Source: Cercis canadensis
Lineage: Eukaryota > Streptophyta > Magnoliopsida > Fabales > Fabaceae
DNA length: 64,000 bases
Direction of reading: 5' to 3'
Assembly (NCBI GenBank): GCA_003255065.1
Contig: QAOA01000431.1
Coordinates: forward strand, 647,189 to 711,188
The translations under genes were made by a program, and so were the position numbers. The notes below the pieces were generated by a model. The model was not told the DNA's origin and ran no database searches. It saw only the letters and a program-made list of their open reading frames with translations. Shown in pieces: positions 34,380 to 47,077 of this stretch. The first letter of the stretch is position 1. Each line of letters opens with the position of its first letter.

Positions 34380-35188
34380 AACAGCTACATCTCCTCTAAA
34401 GGCGGCCTCACTTCTTAGTTGGTCTATTTCATCTTGGAGGTCATTAACTTGCAAACTCAAATCATTGCATTGTCCGCCTTTTGATCTCACATCCTCTTCA
34501 GCTTCAAGCCTCTTTCTCTCCCCTATAGTGGGCTACCTCTCTCTTTAGCTTCTGAGTTGTATCCCATGCCTCCATTTCTCACATTTTCTGTGGCAACAGG
34601 ATATTCTCTTCTTTCAGCCTTTGCTTCTCTTCTTTGGCTTATGATAGTATTCTCTTAATTTCTTCAACCCTCAGTATCTCTCTAATCACTTAATCAGTCT
34701 TGGAATCTTCAAACAGAGGTTGATGCACATGTTGAATCACCTCAGCGTCACCAAATTCTTTCCTCGAGACTAAAACCAATTTTTATACTCCACTTCAATG
34801 TGCCTCCTCACCAGGCTAAAATTCGCTTCATGAATAGCCATATGCTTCCAAGCTTGGATGATCCTCTGAAGTTTATCCACATCCATTTGGTCTTTGTACT
34901 CGAAATCAATCTCCGGAAGCTCCTTTGTTTGTGGAATAAATTGCAAACGACCAAATTGGTGAAGCACCAAGAGAGGAGTATAGGCCACACACCCACGAGT
35001 TCCCATGAGTGGAACACATAAGAACTCTCCATAGCTAGTCAAAATGCCTAAACCCCCAACCCAGGGTATAGTCCATTTAACAATTTTCTCAAACATTTTA
35101 TCTAGCTCTTCCAACCATCTTTGTCTTCCATTCCCCATATAGCTTCATCATATGAAAATTCTAGAGAAGAATTTTAGTCTGGACATAT
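34380..35188 (-). pseudogene. Extra ORF (ORF1) of Tat/Ogre-like element, C-terminal part
   Basis: Frame 34770-35138 holds YGEFLCVPLMGTRGCVAYTP, LLVLHQFGRLQF and LQRIIQAWKHM, which fits the conserved middle of the ORF found upstream of gag in Ogre-type elements. It is followed towards 34380 by a broken charged coiled-coil tail. Separated from its N-terminal part by the solo LTR at 35189-36907. Function of this ORF family is unknown. Confidence 0.72.
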
Positions 35189-35827
35189 TGATGAATACAC
35201 TTTTTATACAGTAGTTAACCCTCATATTTAGTCTTTTAAACCTCTTTTGGGCTGAATTGAGTGGGCTTGGGCCACATTTCATGAGTTTGGATCCAATTGG
35301 GCCTAAATGTATTTTTCAGCAATACTGGCATTTTATGCACTCTCTGTTTTTCAGTAATAACTTGAGTTCTAGATATCTAATAATTTTGAATCTTACCTTG
35401 TAGGAAATCGAAGAGAAAGCTTTACAACTTTGATTCAGAGCCCCAAGTCTAATTTGGATGTCTAGCTGGTCATATGCAGCCTTGAAGCCAGAGAAGAGAT
35501 GCTGTCGCAGGATCCTGACCCGCATGCAGTGTTTGGACCATAACTTGAGTTGTATGTATTGTATGGACTTGAAACTGGTCCCATTGTAAAGCTAAGACGC
35601 AGAGATTCAATTGTTATGAAGACAGGTTTACCAAATTGTATAGTTTAGATAGTCTTATTGCCTGTCAAAGTTGGATAATGGTTCCAAAGACCTGTTGGCA
35701 CTTAAATGGGCCTAACTTCTTTATTACAAGTCCAATTGAGCCCAAACCAAAGCCCAATGAAAGCTAAGGCCCATGGGAATAATTCTGACCTAAGGGCAGT
35801 TTGGGTATGTAGTTATTTTTGGATGTC

Positions 35828-35835
35828 TATAAATA
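35828..35835 (+). promoter_or_regulatory. TATA box in solo LTR
   Basis: TATAAATA in GTCTATAAATAGGAG, conserved with the other family members; a possible relic promoter directing transcription rightwards through the minisatellite. Confidence 0.6.
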
Positions 35836-36424
35836 GGAGAAGAGGCATCCGAGATTCACATCTTCTTTTGGCTAGACAATTTTTCTTGCCTCTTTTCTCT
35901 CTATAGTTTTTCTTTGCTTTTTCTTGTAATGGATCATTCCTTCATGTTCATGGAGGGCTAATCACTTAGATCAATCCAGGTTTTGGCTGTTCTGATTATT
36001 GATTCTAAGATTCTATTTTAACTACTATTTATTCAGTGATTAATCAACTATTTTTCATCCTTTAATTCTGTTTGAGTTGCTTAAATTCAAATTTGAATGT
36101 TCATATGATAATTGCTTAATTTCATATGTTAAAAGAGGATTGTAAAAATTAAACATTGTTTCTAAGCTTTTGGATGGATTGTTTAACCTTGGCTGGATTC
36201 TGGACTTTAAATTAATTTGGATTAGTGGATGCTTAATTCATTGAACCTTAATTAATTGAATTCTGGATACTTATCCAGTAGAGATCCATAGACCACTTAG
36301 AGGCTTCTTGATGTGTTCTAAGGCCAAGAACTAGGTTAATGATTGAATGAATCTTTTGTAATCAAGGACGGATTAAAATCAGAATTAGTTGATTCCTTGG
36401 ATTGATTGCTTTGTTAAAGTCAAT

Positions 36425-36720
36425 TACTTTTCATTACTTTCTGCCAATTACTTTCCATTACTTTCTGCCTTTATTTTCTGCCAATTACTTTCTGCTTTTA
36501 TTTTCTGCCAATTACTTTCTGCCTTTACTTTCTGCCAATTACTTTCTGCTTTTACTTTCTGCCTTTACTTCCTGCCAATTACTTTCTGCTTTTACTTTCT
36601 CCCTTTACTTTTTGCTTTTACTTTTTGCCTTTACTTTTTGCCCTTTACTTTCTGCTTTTACTTTCTGCCTTTACTTTCTGCCATTTACTTTTTGTCATTA
36701 CTTTCTGTCCATTATTTTTA
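36425..36720. repeat. Minisatellite array in solo LTR
   Basis: About 21 units of (TTT/AAT)TACTTTCTGCC by eye, the inverse of the 197-430 array. Confidence 0.9.
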
Positions 36721-36989
36721 GTTACCTACTTTTAAATTACTTTATGTTAATTAATCCAACAAAATAACCCCCCTATTTGTAAGCTCCTTAATCTGATTCC
36801 ATAATTAGAATAATCCTTTGGTTCGACTCGGTGTTACCTTATGCTACAAGTAGCTTTGGTGAACCGATTATAAATTCACTAATTTGAAAAGCCTCGGCAG
36901 CTCATCACATATCTTTTCTTTCAATCAAATTTCCTTCCTAAAACGTAGAAAAATAACTAGACGTACATGGAACATCATCTTAATTTACC

Positions 36990-37712
36990 TCCTCCTCTCT
37001 TTCTACACTAATTAAGGAATAAAAATGTATTAGATAGAATGGCCAAGATGAGATACACACCATTGCATATAAACTTGTGGAAGATGTTTATCGCTTCATG
37101 GCTAATCAAGTTCTTGTTACTCAGAAAAAGCATTAGCCCAAATATGACCAAGATCAATAGCCAACACAACTTCTCCCATTCCTTCTTGTCCACTAAGGTT
37201 TGCATACACCTCCTCATGAAATACATGGGCCACACATAAGTCTCTCTTTCATTGCCCTTCCTCTCTCTCAGTAACTCTTGCTTACTAACCCCAAAGAACT
37301 TAGCAACCTTATCTTCGGCCACCTTATGCTTACTAAAAGTGTACATCTTGCTTCCTTTAGTCAAAGGCATCCCCAACATATGGCTGTATTCTTCTAAAGT
37401 CGGTGTGAGGTCTTTGTCCTTGAAGGTTAAACACCGATAATATGGATCCTAGTAGTTTACCGCCTTAATGTTTACCAGATCTATCAACTTAGAGTAGTGA
37501 GTGAAAAGAAGGCCTCTCTCACCTAGAGGAATCTTCTGGATGAATACCCCAATATTAGATACATTATTCATGTCTATGGCCATTTTTAGCTTTTTTGGTA
37601 AATTACTATTATATCCTTCCGAAAGACTGTCACCCTCTCTAACATGTTGTAATTGGGCATCCTTCATAAAAGCCTTAGAAGGATGCTTGAAAATGGGATT
37701 ACCATAAGCCAT
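36990..37712 (-). pseudogene. Extra ORF (ORF1) of Tat/Ogre-like element, N-terminal part
   Basis: Starts MAYGNPIFKHPSK at 37712. After a stop near 37449 it continues with YRCLTFKDKDLTPTLEEYS and HMLGMPL, then a frame to about 37008 with RERKGNERETYVWPMYFMRRCM. The LTPTLEEYS..LG(M/L)PL motif is the hallmark of the ORF that precedes gag in Ogre-type elements and is related to the plant mobile domain. Cut by the solo LTR 80 bp further on. Confidence 0.75.
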
Positions 37713-38459
37713 GTTAACAATTTATCTTCAAAAATTAACATCTAAGTAAAAAAAAAAAAGTACCAAAAAGATGGATTAGAGATGAAAAACAGATAATTGG
37801 CATAAGATAATAAAGCAAAAGAATAAAGAGGAAGGAAAGGGATGCTCCTCCCATTGTCCTAGACAGACGGATCACCTTAGGGTTAGGATTTCTAGCCTAA
37901 CGGCTAGGTTCTAACCTTAATCGGACAACATTACAGCTATATAATGTGCATAGTTTGGTAATTGTACTATCAATCCTACAAAGGTCAGGTCCTTGGATTG
38001 CCCTCATTAGAACGATAAAGATCACACCCTACTAACCTGGTTCACTTGGGGACAACCCCTTACTTTACCCAAACTAGCAGAATGATCCATAATCCAAGCG
38101 GAAGCTTTCATGTAAACCACCAAAGGATAAACATCTCAATAATCACACTAGGCCCCCCCTCTAATCTTAGGTTTAATGTGGGGTGTAAAGCCGATGAGTA
38201 GTGTGCAAAGTTAGTGTAAGTGCTCAGTGTACAGGAGGAGCAAACATATCTCAACCTAAAATCTACCCAAACCACCCTAACTACAAAGAAAATAGAGGCA
38301 TATGCAAAAAAATAAATAAATAAGGCTATCTACAAATGTAGAAATAAATACAACACATAAAATAACGGAAAAGAAATAACTTAGAATGAATAAAATATAT
38401 TTTGGCCACATCTTATTTGCATAGCTAATTTACTAGGCTTGACTATCTAACCAATATCA
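37713..38459 (-). other. 5' leader of Tat/Ogre-like element
   Basis: Between primer-binding site and ORF1. No gene seen. Confidence 0.6.
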
Positions 38460-38474
38460 CTAGTGGAGTCGCCA
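38460..38474 (-). other. Primer-binding site, tRNA-Arg type
   Basis: The minus strand reads TGGCGACTCCACTAG, complementary to the 3' end of plant tRNA-Arg except at the last bases; three-base spacer to the LTR. Ogre elements use tRNA-Arg. Confidence 0.72.
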
Positions 38475-38477
38475 AAC

Positions 38478-41400
38478 TATCACAACGCGCCCAGAGGCAG
38501 CCGTGACCTGGATAGTCAATCAAATTTAATAAAAATAGGAGTCGCCACCAATTGTTTTAAAAAATAGTGTACAATTGAAAACCTTTTTTGTTATATTATT
38601 TTTAAATGGTATGTGTACTAGAGATTGGTTCGGGAGTCTGTTTTTCATAGGGAAGGTGTTAGGCACCCCACAGCATCCGTCTAAAAACATTTACCCCAAA
38701 TTAGATATGCAAAGAATAAGACAAAATGTGGCAAAAAACATACTATATTTATTCTTAAAATAAGTGTTACATTCACTAATTAATTGCGGAAAATAAACAT
38801 GGCATGCATGAATTCCAATGGATTCAAAATTCTTCCACCTGTTCGTCACATATTGTGCTCGTGGGGGTGTCGCTTATCTTTGTCTAGGTCAAATAAAAGA
38901 GACCCTTCCCATATAGAACCGAGTCAGTCTTATCATTCCATGATAGACAAAAGGCCTATGAATTTTGTAAATCCTAACATAATCCTTAAATGTTATGCAT
39001 GATGATACAGCCAATTGAGGTGGGGGTACATAATTGGCAAATGCAATCAGAATAAACAAGAGTTCTACAAGCCTTTGAATCGCCTTAGTGTTTTGCTAGG
39101 GGCCCAACGATTGTGGTTCCCTCTCACGTGGAACATACATTAGATGGCTTAAAATAAGAAATTAAAGGTCACATATGCATAAGCAAGTGAGCAGCCACAA
39201 CACATCACAAAAAATGACAAGATAAAACCAGGAACATGTCAACTTATAGTGAAAAGACATACAATACTAAAGCACATGTTGCATCCATTAAGAGTCAAAA
39301 TAAGATCATGAAAATAGAATGCAAACTAGGGCAACAACATTTAGTTAAATAGGGCAGTCAACATACATTCCTAATTAGTATGCAATCCTTAAGCCAAACA
39401 TCAATGGGAAAATCAAGAATTAAGCTCAAGAGTAAAATGAATCAAAGCCAAAAAAAAATATAAAACAAATTGAGGATCATAGCATGAAGGTGGTCCCAAA
39501 AAAGGAGAAAGGACAGACACTAAACATAAGGCAGAATCAAGAAAAAAAAAAATAGCAAAGATAGAAAATAGAGTATAAAACAAGGGAGATTTGTAAAGAA
39601 AACTCAAAATGAATTTCAATGAGCTTTGACCCCAAAATTTTACATGACATATAAAAATGTCTTAGGGTTCTAAAGAATCAAAAATCATACAAAAATGAGC
39701 TCCTTAGCTCAAGTTATGGCCCAAAAATCGAACACTGCCAAAATCAACTAACAATTCCACAGTGCAGAGAAAATAACCATTTTCAAATTAAAACTGAGAG
39801 CAAATATGACATGAAAAAAATATGAAATTTATACTCATCCAATATATGCATCTTAGGGTTCTAAAAAAAATAAAAATCATGCAATTTAGAGTTGTAAAAC
39901 TCAAGTTATGGTCAAAAGATTGGAAACTACCAGTGTTGGATTGACGGGTCCAAGAATGACCATTTAAAAATCAAATTTCATAATCACTATCCCAATTGAC
40001 CAATTTGAATTTAAACATGACAAAAAAAAAAAATTAAGACTACAACACAAAATTTTCAAAAAGGGTCAAGTATCATTTTAATTTTTAATCAATAACCCTA
40101 AAACACGTTCAAGAAAACAAATACTCAAAAAGAAACTCACAATAAGCATGCTCACCCCAACAAGACATGTCAAATGACACCAAAACAACAATAGGACAAC
40201 AAGTATGTAAAACCTACAATACCATCAACTAAGATGATGCTAGGACAAGACCAACCCTAAACCGAAATATGTCATATGATAAAAACACGCAAAACAACAA
40301 TCAACTAAGTACTCAACCAAAATTAAAATAGAAATAAACATAATTTCCCTAAACCAAAATACCAAGAGAACATGCAAGAGAGGAGGAAAACAACTAAAAT
40401 TAAAACAAGCTTACTCAAAAGAACAAAACAAAATCAAAATAGACCCAAATAAGACTTAAAACTGAAAAATGGAGACAAAGGGTAAACAAGATATAAAATG
40501 ATAAATCAAGTAAAATCAACACAAAAATGAAGGGTTCAAGGAGGGAATTTTCGTAAATCAAGTTGAATCAACAAGAAAAAGAGTCTAAGTTAAATGAGAC
40601 TCATGGAATCAAAATGAAATGTAAGCATTCAAGAGGGAAACGAAGAATAACATGCACTTCACATGGATTCAAACAAAGACCAACAAGAAAATGATAAGAA
40701 ATCAAGATAATAGTGAAAGTTATTTAGTGTTCTTCAAGAAAACTCTTCTTCCTTGCTTAAAAGTGTAGAACCCAACTCCAAGAAGCTCAAACCACTCTTG
40801 ATTTCATGTTTTTCTCTCCAAAAATATGAATAACACTCAAGAACACTCAACTTTTCTCTCAATTTTTCTCTATTTGATCTATTTTTCAAGTTCTCTCTCT
40901 TCCTTTCTTGTTTTCACATTAGGAGCATATTGTGAGGGGCTATTCTATTTTTTTTCTTATGCAATTAGCCCTCTCAACTTGGTGAGCACATTGGGGGGAG
41001 TTTGATCTTTTTTTACCTCTTTTGCACCTTTCTACCAATTTCCTATAGCCTTGTCATGTGAAAAATGTAATAATTCTTCCTCAAAATGTCTTAGCAGAAT
41101 TACACACTTCAGCCCCTCCAAGTTGTATTTTTATTTCATGCAAAAATAAGGTTAAGAAGTCCTCATTAGCAATTTTTCCAAAATTGCCTTGCATAAGCAA
41201 CTTCCATAAAGCTTCCTTAAGGCTAGATCCTTTCACTTATGCTTAGGAATATTCCTTAAACCCTAGCGGACCTCATTTTAAATTTTTAATCATATTAATC
41301 GCTAGATCCTTTCACTTATGCTTATGAATATTCCTTAAACCCTAGCAGACCTCATTTTAAATTTTTAATCATATTAATCTCATTTTTGCTGAAATTAAAA

Positions 41401-42120
41401 ATAAAAAAAAATAATAAAAAAAACCCACAAGGGAGCTTCTTGGCACTTTCCTTGGCACTTGCAAGGCACATGCAACATCCTTTATCTTGATATTTTGCCA
41501 AAACCCTAATGAAACCCTTATCCCTTGGCTTGGCCGAAAATCACCTCTAGAATTCCTACAAAGTTATTTTTATTTTTGATTAAAAATAAAAGCATAAAAC
41601 CCTAGTAGTCCAAATTAGGTCAAAGTGAGCCCAAATGGCTCAACCTTGGACCTAAGTTGGTCCAATTGGACTCAAATAAAACTTCAAATATATTAAATAG
41701 TTCATAAATCATTTTTCATTTCTTTGGACCAAAACATTTGGAAAACAAAAATCAACTGGGCCTAAAGGCTCCCAAACTAAGGTTTTAGCAAAATTGGCCA
41801 AGCCCAAAATATGGATTCCAACCCAAAATCACTAAAAATCCAAAAAATTATAATCTTTATGTCCAAACAAAGTACTTAAAAAAAACCAAATGGGCCAAAA
41901 GGCCCGAAACTCATACTTATAGAAAACTGACCAAAGGGCCTTCTAACTTTGGTTAAAATGAAGTGGGCAAATGTCCAAAGACCAAAACTCTAATCTAAAA
42001 GCTAAAAGAAGCCTTAAAGACCTCAAAATTAGATTTTCCACTTGAAAACATAAATTTTGAAATTTAAATATTTAAAAATATTTTTTTTGAAAAACGTGTA
42101 ATACTCCTAGATAAAATACA
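38478..42120 (-). repeat. Long 5' LTR of Tat/Ogre-like element
   Basis: About 3.6 kb. On the minus strand it would run TGTATTTTATC... to ...GTTGTGATA. Inside, 70 bp from the primer-site edge, is GGAGTCGCCA, a partial copy of the primer-binding site. Contains a 79-bp tandem duplication at 41222-41379. No supported ORFs. The outer edge is inferred from where copia pol resumes. Confidence 0.7.
41222..41379. repeat. 79-bp tandem duplication in LTR
   Basis: Units at 41222-41300 and 41301-41379 start GCTAGATCCTTTCAC and differ at only a couple of bases. Confidence 0.9.
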
Positions 42121-43309
42121 GTTTCTATAGTGATGACAAGGTCACAGTAGCCAATGGTAAGGGACTTTCTATTCTTAAAACTGGAATTACATCTATTCAA
42201 GCATTTAGAAAACCTTTGCTGCTCAATAATGTTCTATATGTCCCTAAGATTGCTGTAAATTTGGTTAGTGCCCAAAAACTCTGTCAAGATAACCATACTA
42301 TGCCTCTTATTTTCTTGTGAAGGATCAGAGAACCCAAGAGGTTGTGCTTCAAGGAAAGCTTGACTAAGGGTTGTATAGAGTGGCTTCTGGTCTCTCAACC
42401 AACTCTAATCATGCTACTATTTTTCAGGTGTTTAGTTCCAATTCTGATTATGTTTCTTCTAACTTGAAGCTTTGGCATAATCGTCTTGGCCATCCCTCAC
42501 TTGAAATTGTTAATAAAGCCATGACCAAATGTCAGTTACCTACTTTCAATTTCAATAGTAGGCCAATCTGTGATTCCTATCAATTGACTAAGAGTCATAA
42601 ACTTCCATTTTTAAAATCTCTATCAAGGCCAATAAAACCATTTGAGTTAATTCTTGTTGACTTGTGGGGGTCACCCTCTTGTATGTTTGTCAATGGTGCT
42701 TGTTATTTTCTGTTATTAACTGATGATTATAGCAGGTTTTCTTGGATATACTTACTACAATCTAAGAATGAAACCTTAGAGATGTTTCAGCAATTTTAGT
42801 CATTGGTGGAAAGACAGTTTGATTGTAAGATCAAAATTGTTTAATCTGATTCAGCATGTGAGTTTGCAACATTTGCTCATTTAGTCAACACTCTAGGCAT
42901 GGAACATTGTTTTTCTTGTCCATACACACCTGAACAAAATTGGAGAGTTGAAAGGAAGAATAGAAAATTAGTTAAAGTTGGCTTGTCCTTGCTCATCAAT
43001 GAAGGAATGCCTTCCAAATATTGGCGTTTTGCCTTTCACACTGATGTCTTCTTGATTAACAAATTGCCCACTTCTGCTCTTCAATTTCAATCTCCTTATG
43101 ACATCTTATATAAAAAATCTCCTATTTTTTCTAATCTCAAAACCTTTGGTTGCTTGTGCTTTCCTTATCTTCGCCCTTATCATGCCCATAAATTGGAAAG
43201 TAGATATTCTTCCTGTTGTTTCCTTTGTTACAGTAATAAACATAAGGGTTTCTTGTGTCTTGATATGACTTATACTCACATATATGTATCCAACATGTTG
43301 TATTTGTAG
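42121..43309 (+). pseudogene. GAG-pre-integrase and integrase of copia A
   Basis: Resumes with DDKVTVANGKG, then the GAG-pre-integrase LWHNRLGHPSLEIV (42473 on) and a degraded HHCC. The integrase core has ILVDLWG, an SDSACEF block just after a stop near 42842, and RVERKNRKLV with the catalytic Glu, then ALQFQSPYDILYKKSP and FGCLCFPYLRPY. Stops at about 42361, 42799, 42842 and 43307. Would integrate copia cDNA; not functional. Confidence 0.85.
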
Positions 43310-44655
43310 AGAATGTGTTTCCTTTTCAATCTCAGTCTCCAACTTCCTCTCCACCTTTCTCTAGTTAATGTTTGCTCCCCGTTTATGTCCCACCTTGTGT
43401 CTCGTTACCTCTTCATCAAGCTACCCTATCTTCTCCTACTTTTCCTCCTTCATCTAATTCTTTGCCTGATTGTACTTTATCTCTATCTCCCTCTTCCACA
43501 TCAGTTGCCTCTTCTATTGCTAACACAGTGCCTGTGCCCTTATCAGTGGCTTCTCCATCCTTGCCTTCCCCACATCCTTCCCCCATCCTGGATCATCACT
43601 ACAAGCCAAAATGGTATTTTTAAACCAAAAATGTTCTCATCTACTACTCTCTCTTCCATTCTAGAGCCATCTACATACAAGTAAGCTACTAAATCCCCGT
43701 GTTGGGTTGAAGCCATGACTGTTGAGTTTCAGGCTTTATAGAAAAACAACACTTGGCAACTGGTTCCTTGTCCCTCACACAAGAACATTGTTGGTTGTTA
43801 TTGGATTTACAAATTGAAATATCGCCCTGATGGTTTTATAGAAAGGTATAAGGCTAGGTTGGTGGCCCAGGGATGTACCCAGACACTTGGCATTGACTAT
43901 TTTGACACCTTCTGTCTTGTTGTTAAGGCAACAACTATTTGCATTTTCCTTAAAATTGCTTTATCAAGGGGTTGGTTTGTTAAACAACATGATGTCAACA
44001 ATGCTTTCTTGAATGGTGACTTAGAGGAAGAGGTCTACATGAGATAACCATTGGGGTTTGAGGACCCACAATTTCCCCATCATGTATTGTCACTTGAAGA
44101 AAGCCTTGTATGGATTAAAGCAGGTCTCTCAAGCTTGGTTTACTAAGCTCAAGTCTACTCTATTGGCTTGGGGATTTTTTTGCACACTCTCTGATGACTC
44201 TCTCTTTGTTTTTCAATATGCTAAAGCCATAATCTACTTGTTGGTTTATGTGGATGACATCATTGTCACTGGTTCTAGCTTGTCATTGATCAATTTGCTC
44301 ATTTCTTCACTCAATAACCAGTTCTCATTAAAAGACTTGGGCCAACTCAATTATTTCTTAGGTGTAGAAGCTCCATGGTTGCCTCATGGTCTTCATCTAT
44401 CTCAGTCTAAGTATGTCTATGATATGTTGTTGATTCTAAGGTTGTACCTACTCCAATGGTGAGCTCTCATGTCTTGTCTGCCTCACATGGTGTTACTCTC
44501 ACTAATCCTTCACTATATCGCAGTTTAGGTGGTGCCTTTGCAAATATTGCATAGTGACTAGACTTGATATACCTTATTCTATCAATCGCCTTTGTCAATT
44601 TAAGAGCTTTCCTATTGATGAACAATTCAAGGCTATGAAACGTGTGCTTAGATAC
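43310..44655 (+). pseudogene. Reverse transcriptase of copia A
   Basis: After a Pro/Ser-rich linker (43310-43690), RT reads [37 protein letters not shown] (43814-44047), a stop, KKALYGLKQVSQAWFTKL and the catalytic YVDDIIVTGS (about 44245), then FSLKDLGQLNYFLGVE. It then reaches the RNase H lead RVLRY, where the CACTA element is inserted. Three or more disabling lesions. Confidence 0.87.
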
Positions 44656-46862
44656 CACTACAAGAAAAAATCTGGATTTCAAAGGAAATTTTTCAGTGGA
44701 ATTTAGTGAATTTCATTGGAATTATGAACTCTAACAAAAAAAAAAAATCCAACGGAAACATTATATTGGAATTCAATTTTAAGAAAAAAAATTTCAACAA
44801 AAAATTTCAATGGAAAAATACTATTGGAATTTTTTTTAAAAAAAAAATTAATATATTTTTTAAAAATTAAATTTTTTGAGTTTTTTGAAAAAAGTCCAAA
44901 ATTTTTTTTTTTATTTTTTTGAAATTCCAGCAAAATGGAATTTTTGTTTGAATTTCCTAAGTTTTTTTAAACAAATTTTAAAGGTAAATTCCTAAATAAT
45001 ATTTCTTAAAAACTAAAATATACCATTCACAAATATCCTTTTCATTAAATAAGTTCTATAACACAAATATTCTTTTTCATCAAATAATTCAAATAAGTTA
45101 GTAATGTATTGAGTACAAAAATTTAAATATCAAATAATTATACCAAGTTTATCCTCTAGATAATTAATCTTCAACATATTCAATCAAAATAGATGTTTAA
45201 TATATCTTCAAAGGTATAAATGCTTTGTAGCTCATTCTTCTCCAACCTACAAAAAACATTTAGAAGAAAATATTAGAAAGAATTCAAGAGCATGCACTTG
45301 AAGAAAGAAGAAACCTTTTCATGTCCAAAAAATTCATAAATTGAGCAATAGCATAAGTAATTCTATATTCCATCAAACAAATACCTAAAAATCATAAAAC
45401 AACTTCAAATCACTCATACATCAAAAGACCTAAAGAAATTCAACTAAAACAAATTTACATTATCTTTTTTTTTTTAAAATTCGGACATAATTACACTAAT
45501 AGTACAAAAATTTCATATTCCATTAAAAAATACCTAAAAATTATAAAACAACTTCAAACCACTCATACATTACCCCTAAAGAAATTCAACTAAAAAAATT
45601 TACATTATTCATTTTTTAGTTTTTAAATTCAAATAGAATTACCACAATAGTACAAAAATTCCATATTCCATCAAAAAGTTACCTAAAAATCATAAAACAA
45701 CTTCAAACCACCTATACATCAAAAGCCCTAAAGAAATTCAACTAAAAAAAATGTACACTATTTATTTTTTATTTTTAAATTCGGTCATAATTACCCTAAT
45801 AGTAAAAAAATAGCATATTCCATAAAAAAAATCTAAAAATCATAAAACAACTTCCAACCACCTATACATCAAAAGCCCTAAAGAAATTCAACTAAAAAAA
45901 TTGTATACTATCTATTTTTTATTTTTAAATTTAGAAATAATTACCTTAATAGTACAAAAATTCCATATTCCATAAAAAAATACCTAAAAATTATAAAACA
46001 ACTTTAAATCACTTATACATCAAAACCCCTAAACAAATTTAAAATAATAAAACTCACACATTGTCAATTTGGCCATCCCTTTTTCGGACTCAATTTAAAC
46101 TCTAAATTAAACAACTAATCATGCATCCAATTTGTAATTATGTAATCAACTACTTCTACATGCCATTTTAACTTCAATTCACCAATTAAAACAAAATAAT
46201 AACAAGAAACTAATCTAAATCAAAGTGAGAAGGGAGAAAGGGGATTTGGATAATTGCCAAACTTATCTAAGGAAGGAGAGCTCAACCCACACACTAGAAA
46301 TGGAAGAATGGTGCTAGAAATCCATCGGAAAATGGACCATGCCGCCGAAAGTGGAGGATTTGAGGGGGAGGGGAAGAGAGAGGAATAGAGAGGAAGAGAA
46401 AAGAGTGATTTGGGTGAAGAAGAAGTGATGAGTGAGAAAGAAAGAGGGGAAGCTCAGTTGTATTTAAATTTCTGAATTCTAATTGAATTTTTCCATTGGA
46501 ATTAGAGAAAAATTCAAAAAAAAAATTGAATGCAGTAGTGAAATGGTTTGTTTCACTGAAATTTTTTTGGAAAAAAGAAAACAATCAAATGAAATATACC
46601 ATTGGAATTTTTAAAAAAATTAAAATAAAAATTTCTTAAAAAAATAATAAAAAATTAGTTTTAAAAAATTTCAACGGTATATTCCATTGGAATTTTGAAA
46701 AGAATTCCCTTCCTCTTCTAAATGGAATTCCAACATAACAAATTCTGTTGAAATTTCCATTAGAATTTTTAAAAAATATCTACTCTTGGAATTTACTAAA
46801 AAATTCGAACAAAAAATTTTCGTTGGAAATTTTCATTGGAAAATAGAGATTATCTTATAGTG
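44656..46862. mobile_element. Non-autonomous CACTA (En/Spm) element
   Basis: Ends are CACTACAAGAAAAAATC at left and, read inwards from the right, CACTATAAGATAATCTC. Flanking triplets are TAC (44653-44655) and CAC (46863-46865), a 3-bp TSD with one mutation; removing the element and one triplet restores the copia frame. Subterminal TTCCATTGGAATTT-like repeats occur at both ends, in both orientations. No transposase domain seen. The centre holds a 150-bp tandem repeat. Confidence 0.9.
45340..46030. repeat. About 150-bp tandem repeat inside CACTA element
   Basis: Anchor A(T/C)ATAAAACAACTT recurs at 45391, 45540, 45689, 45839 and 45990, i.e. spacing 149-151 bp, four and a half imperfect units, each containing CCTAAAGAAATTCAACT. 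Confidence 0.88.
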
Positions 46863-46865
46863 CAC

Positions 46866-47072
46866 TTAAAAGGGACTCTATATTTTGGCCTCACTCTCAA
46901 GCATACTATTGATCTCTCCCTCACTGCTTACGCTGACTCTGACTGGGCTGGTTGCCCTAATGATAGGCATAGCACTAGTGGTCATGGTACTTTGGTGACA
47001 ATCTGGTGGGTGTTATGGGAAGCAAAATGTGGTGTCTTGATTTAGCACAGAAGCAGAGTATCATATCCTTGC
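46866..47072 (+). pseudogene. RNase H of copia A, main part
   Basis: Reads LKGTLYFGL, then AYADSDWAGCPNDRHSTSGH with the catalytic Asp residues, then a frameshift before the Glu segment (AEYH). Cut by the solo LTR at 47078. Confidence 0.83.
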
Positions 47073-47077
47073 CAATG

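Larger units (their letters stand above)
35189..36907 (+). repeat. Solo LTR, inverted orientation
   Basis: 1719 bp, TGAT...CTCATCA, exact TSD CATAT at 35184-35188 and 36908-36912. Same subfamily as the outer Athila LTR but on the opposite strand, so its transcription would run plus. TATAAATA at 35828-35835 on the plus strand. The longest minisatellite of the window, about 21 units at 36425-36720. It interrupts ORF1 of the Tat/Ogre-like element. Confidence 0.95.
29637..42120 (-). mobile_element. Truncated Tat/Ogre-like Ty3/gypsy element
   Basis: Minus strand. A long 5' LTR at 38478-42120, tRNA-Arg-type primer-binding site at 38460-38474, an extra ORF upstream of gag (characteristic of Ogre/Tat elements), gag relic, gag-protease linker, then a truncated 3' LTR end of about 70 bp at 29637. 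Protease, RT, RNase H and integrase are missing. Flanking pentamers ATGAT and GTTTC do not match, although the copia frame resumes in phase if 5 bp are allowed for a duplication. It holds an hAT element and a solo LTR. Confidence 0.82.

Noticed and set aside
43313-43684. 123-codon Leu/Pro/Ser ORF
   Set aside because: Out-of-frame reading of the Pro/Ser-rich linker between copia integrase and RT.
46294-46584. 96-codon ORF in the CACTA right end
   Set aside because: Low complexity (Phe/Ser/His), overlaps subterminal repeats, no transposase motif.
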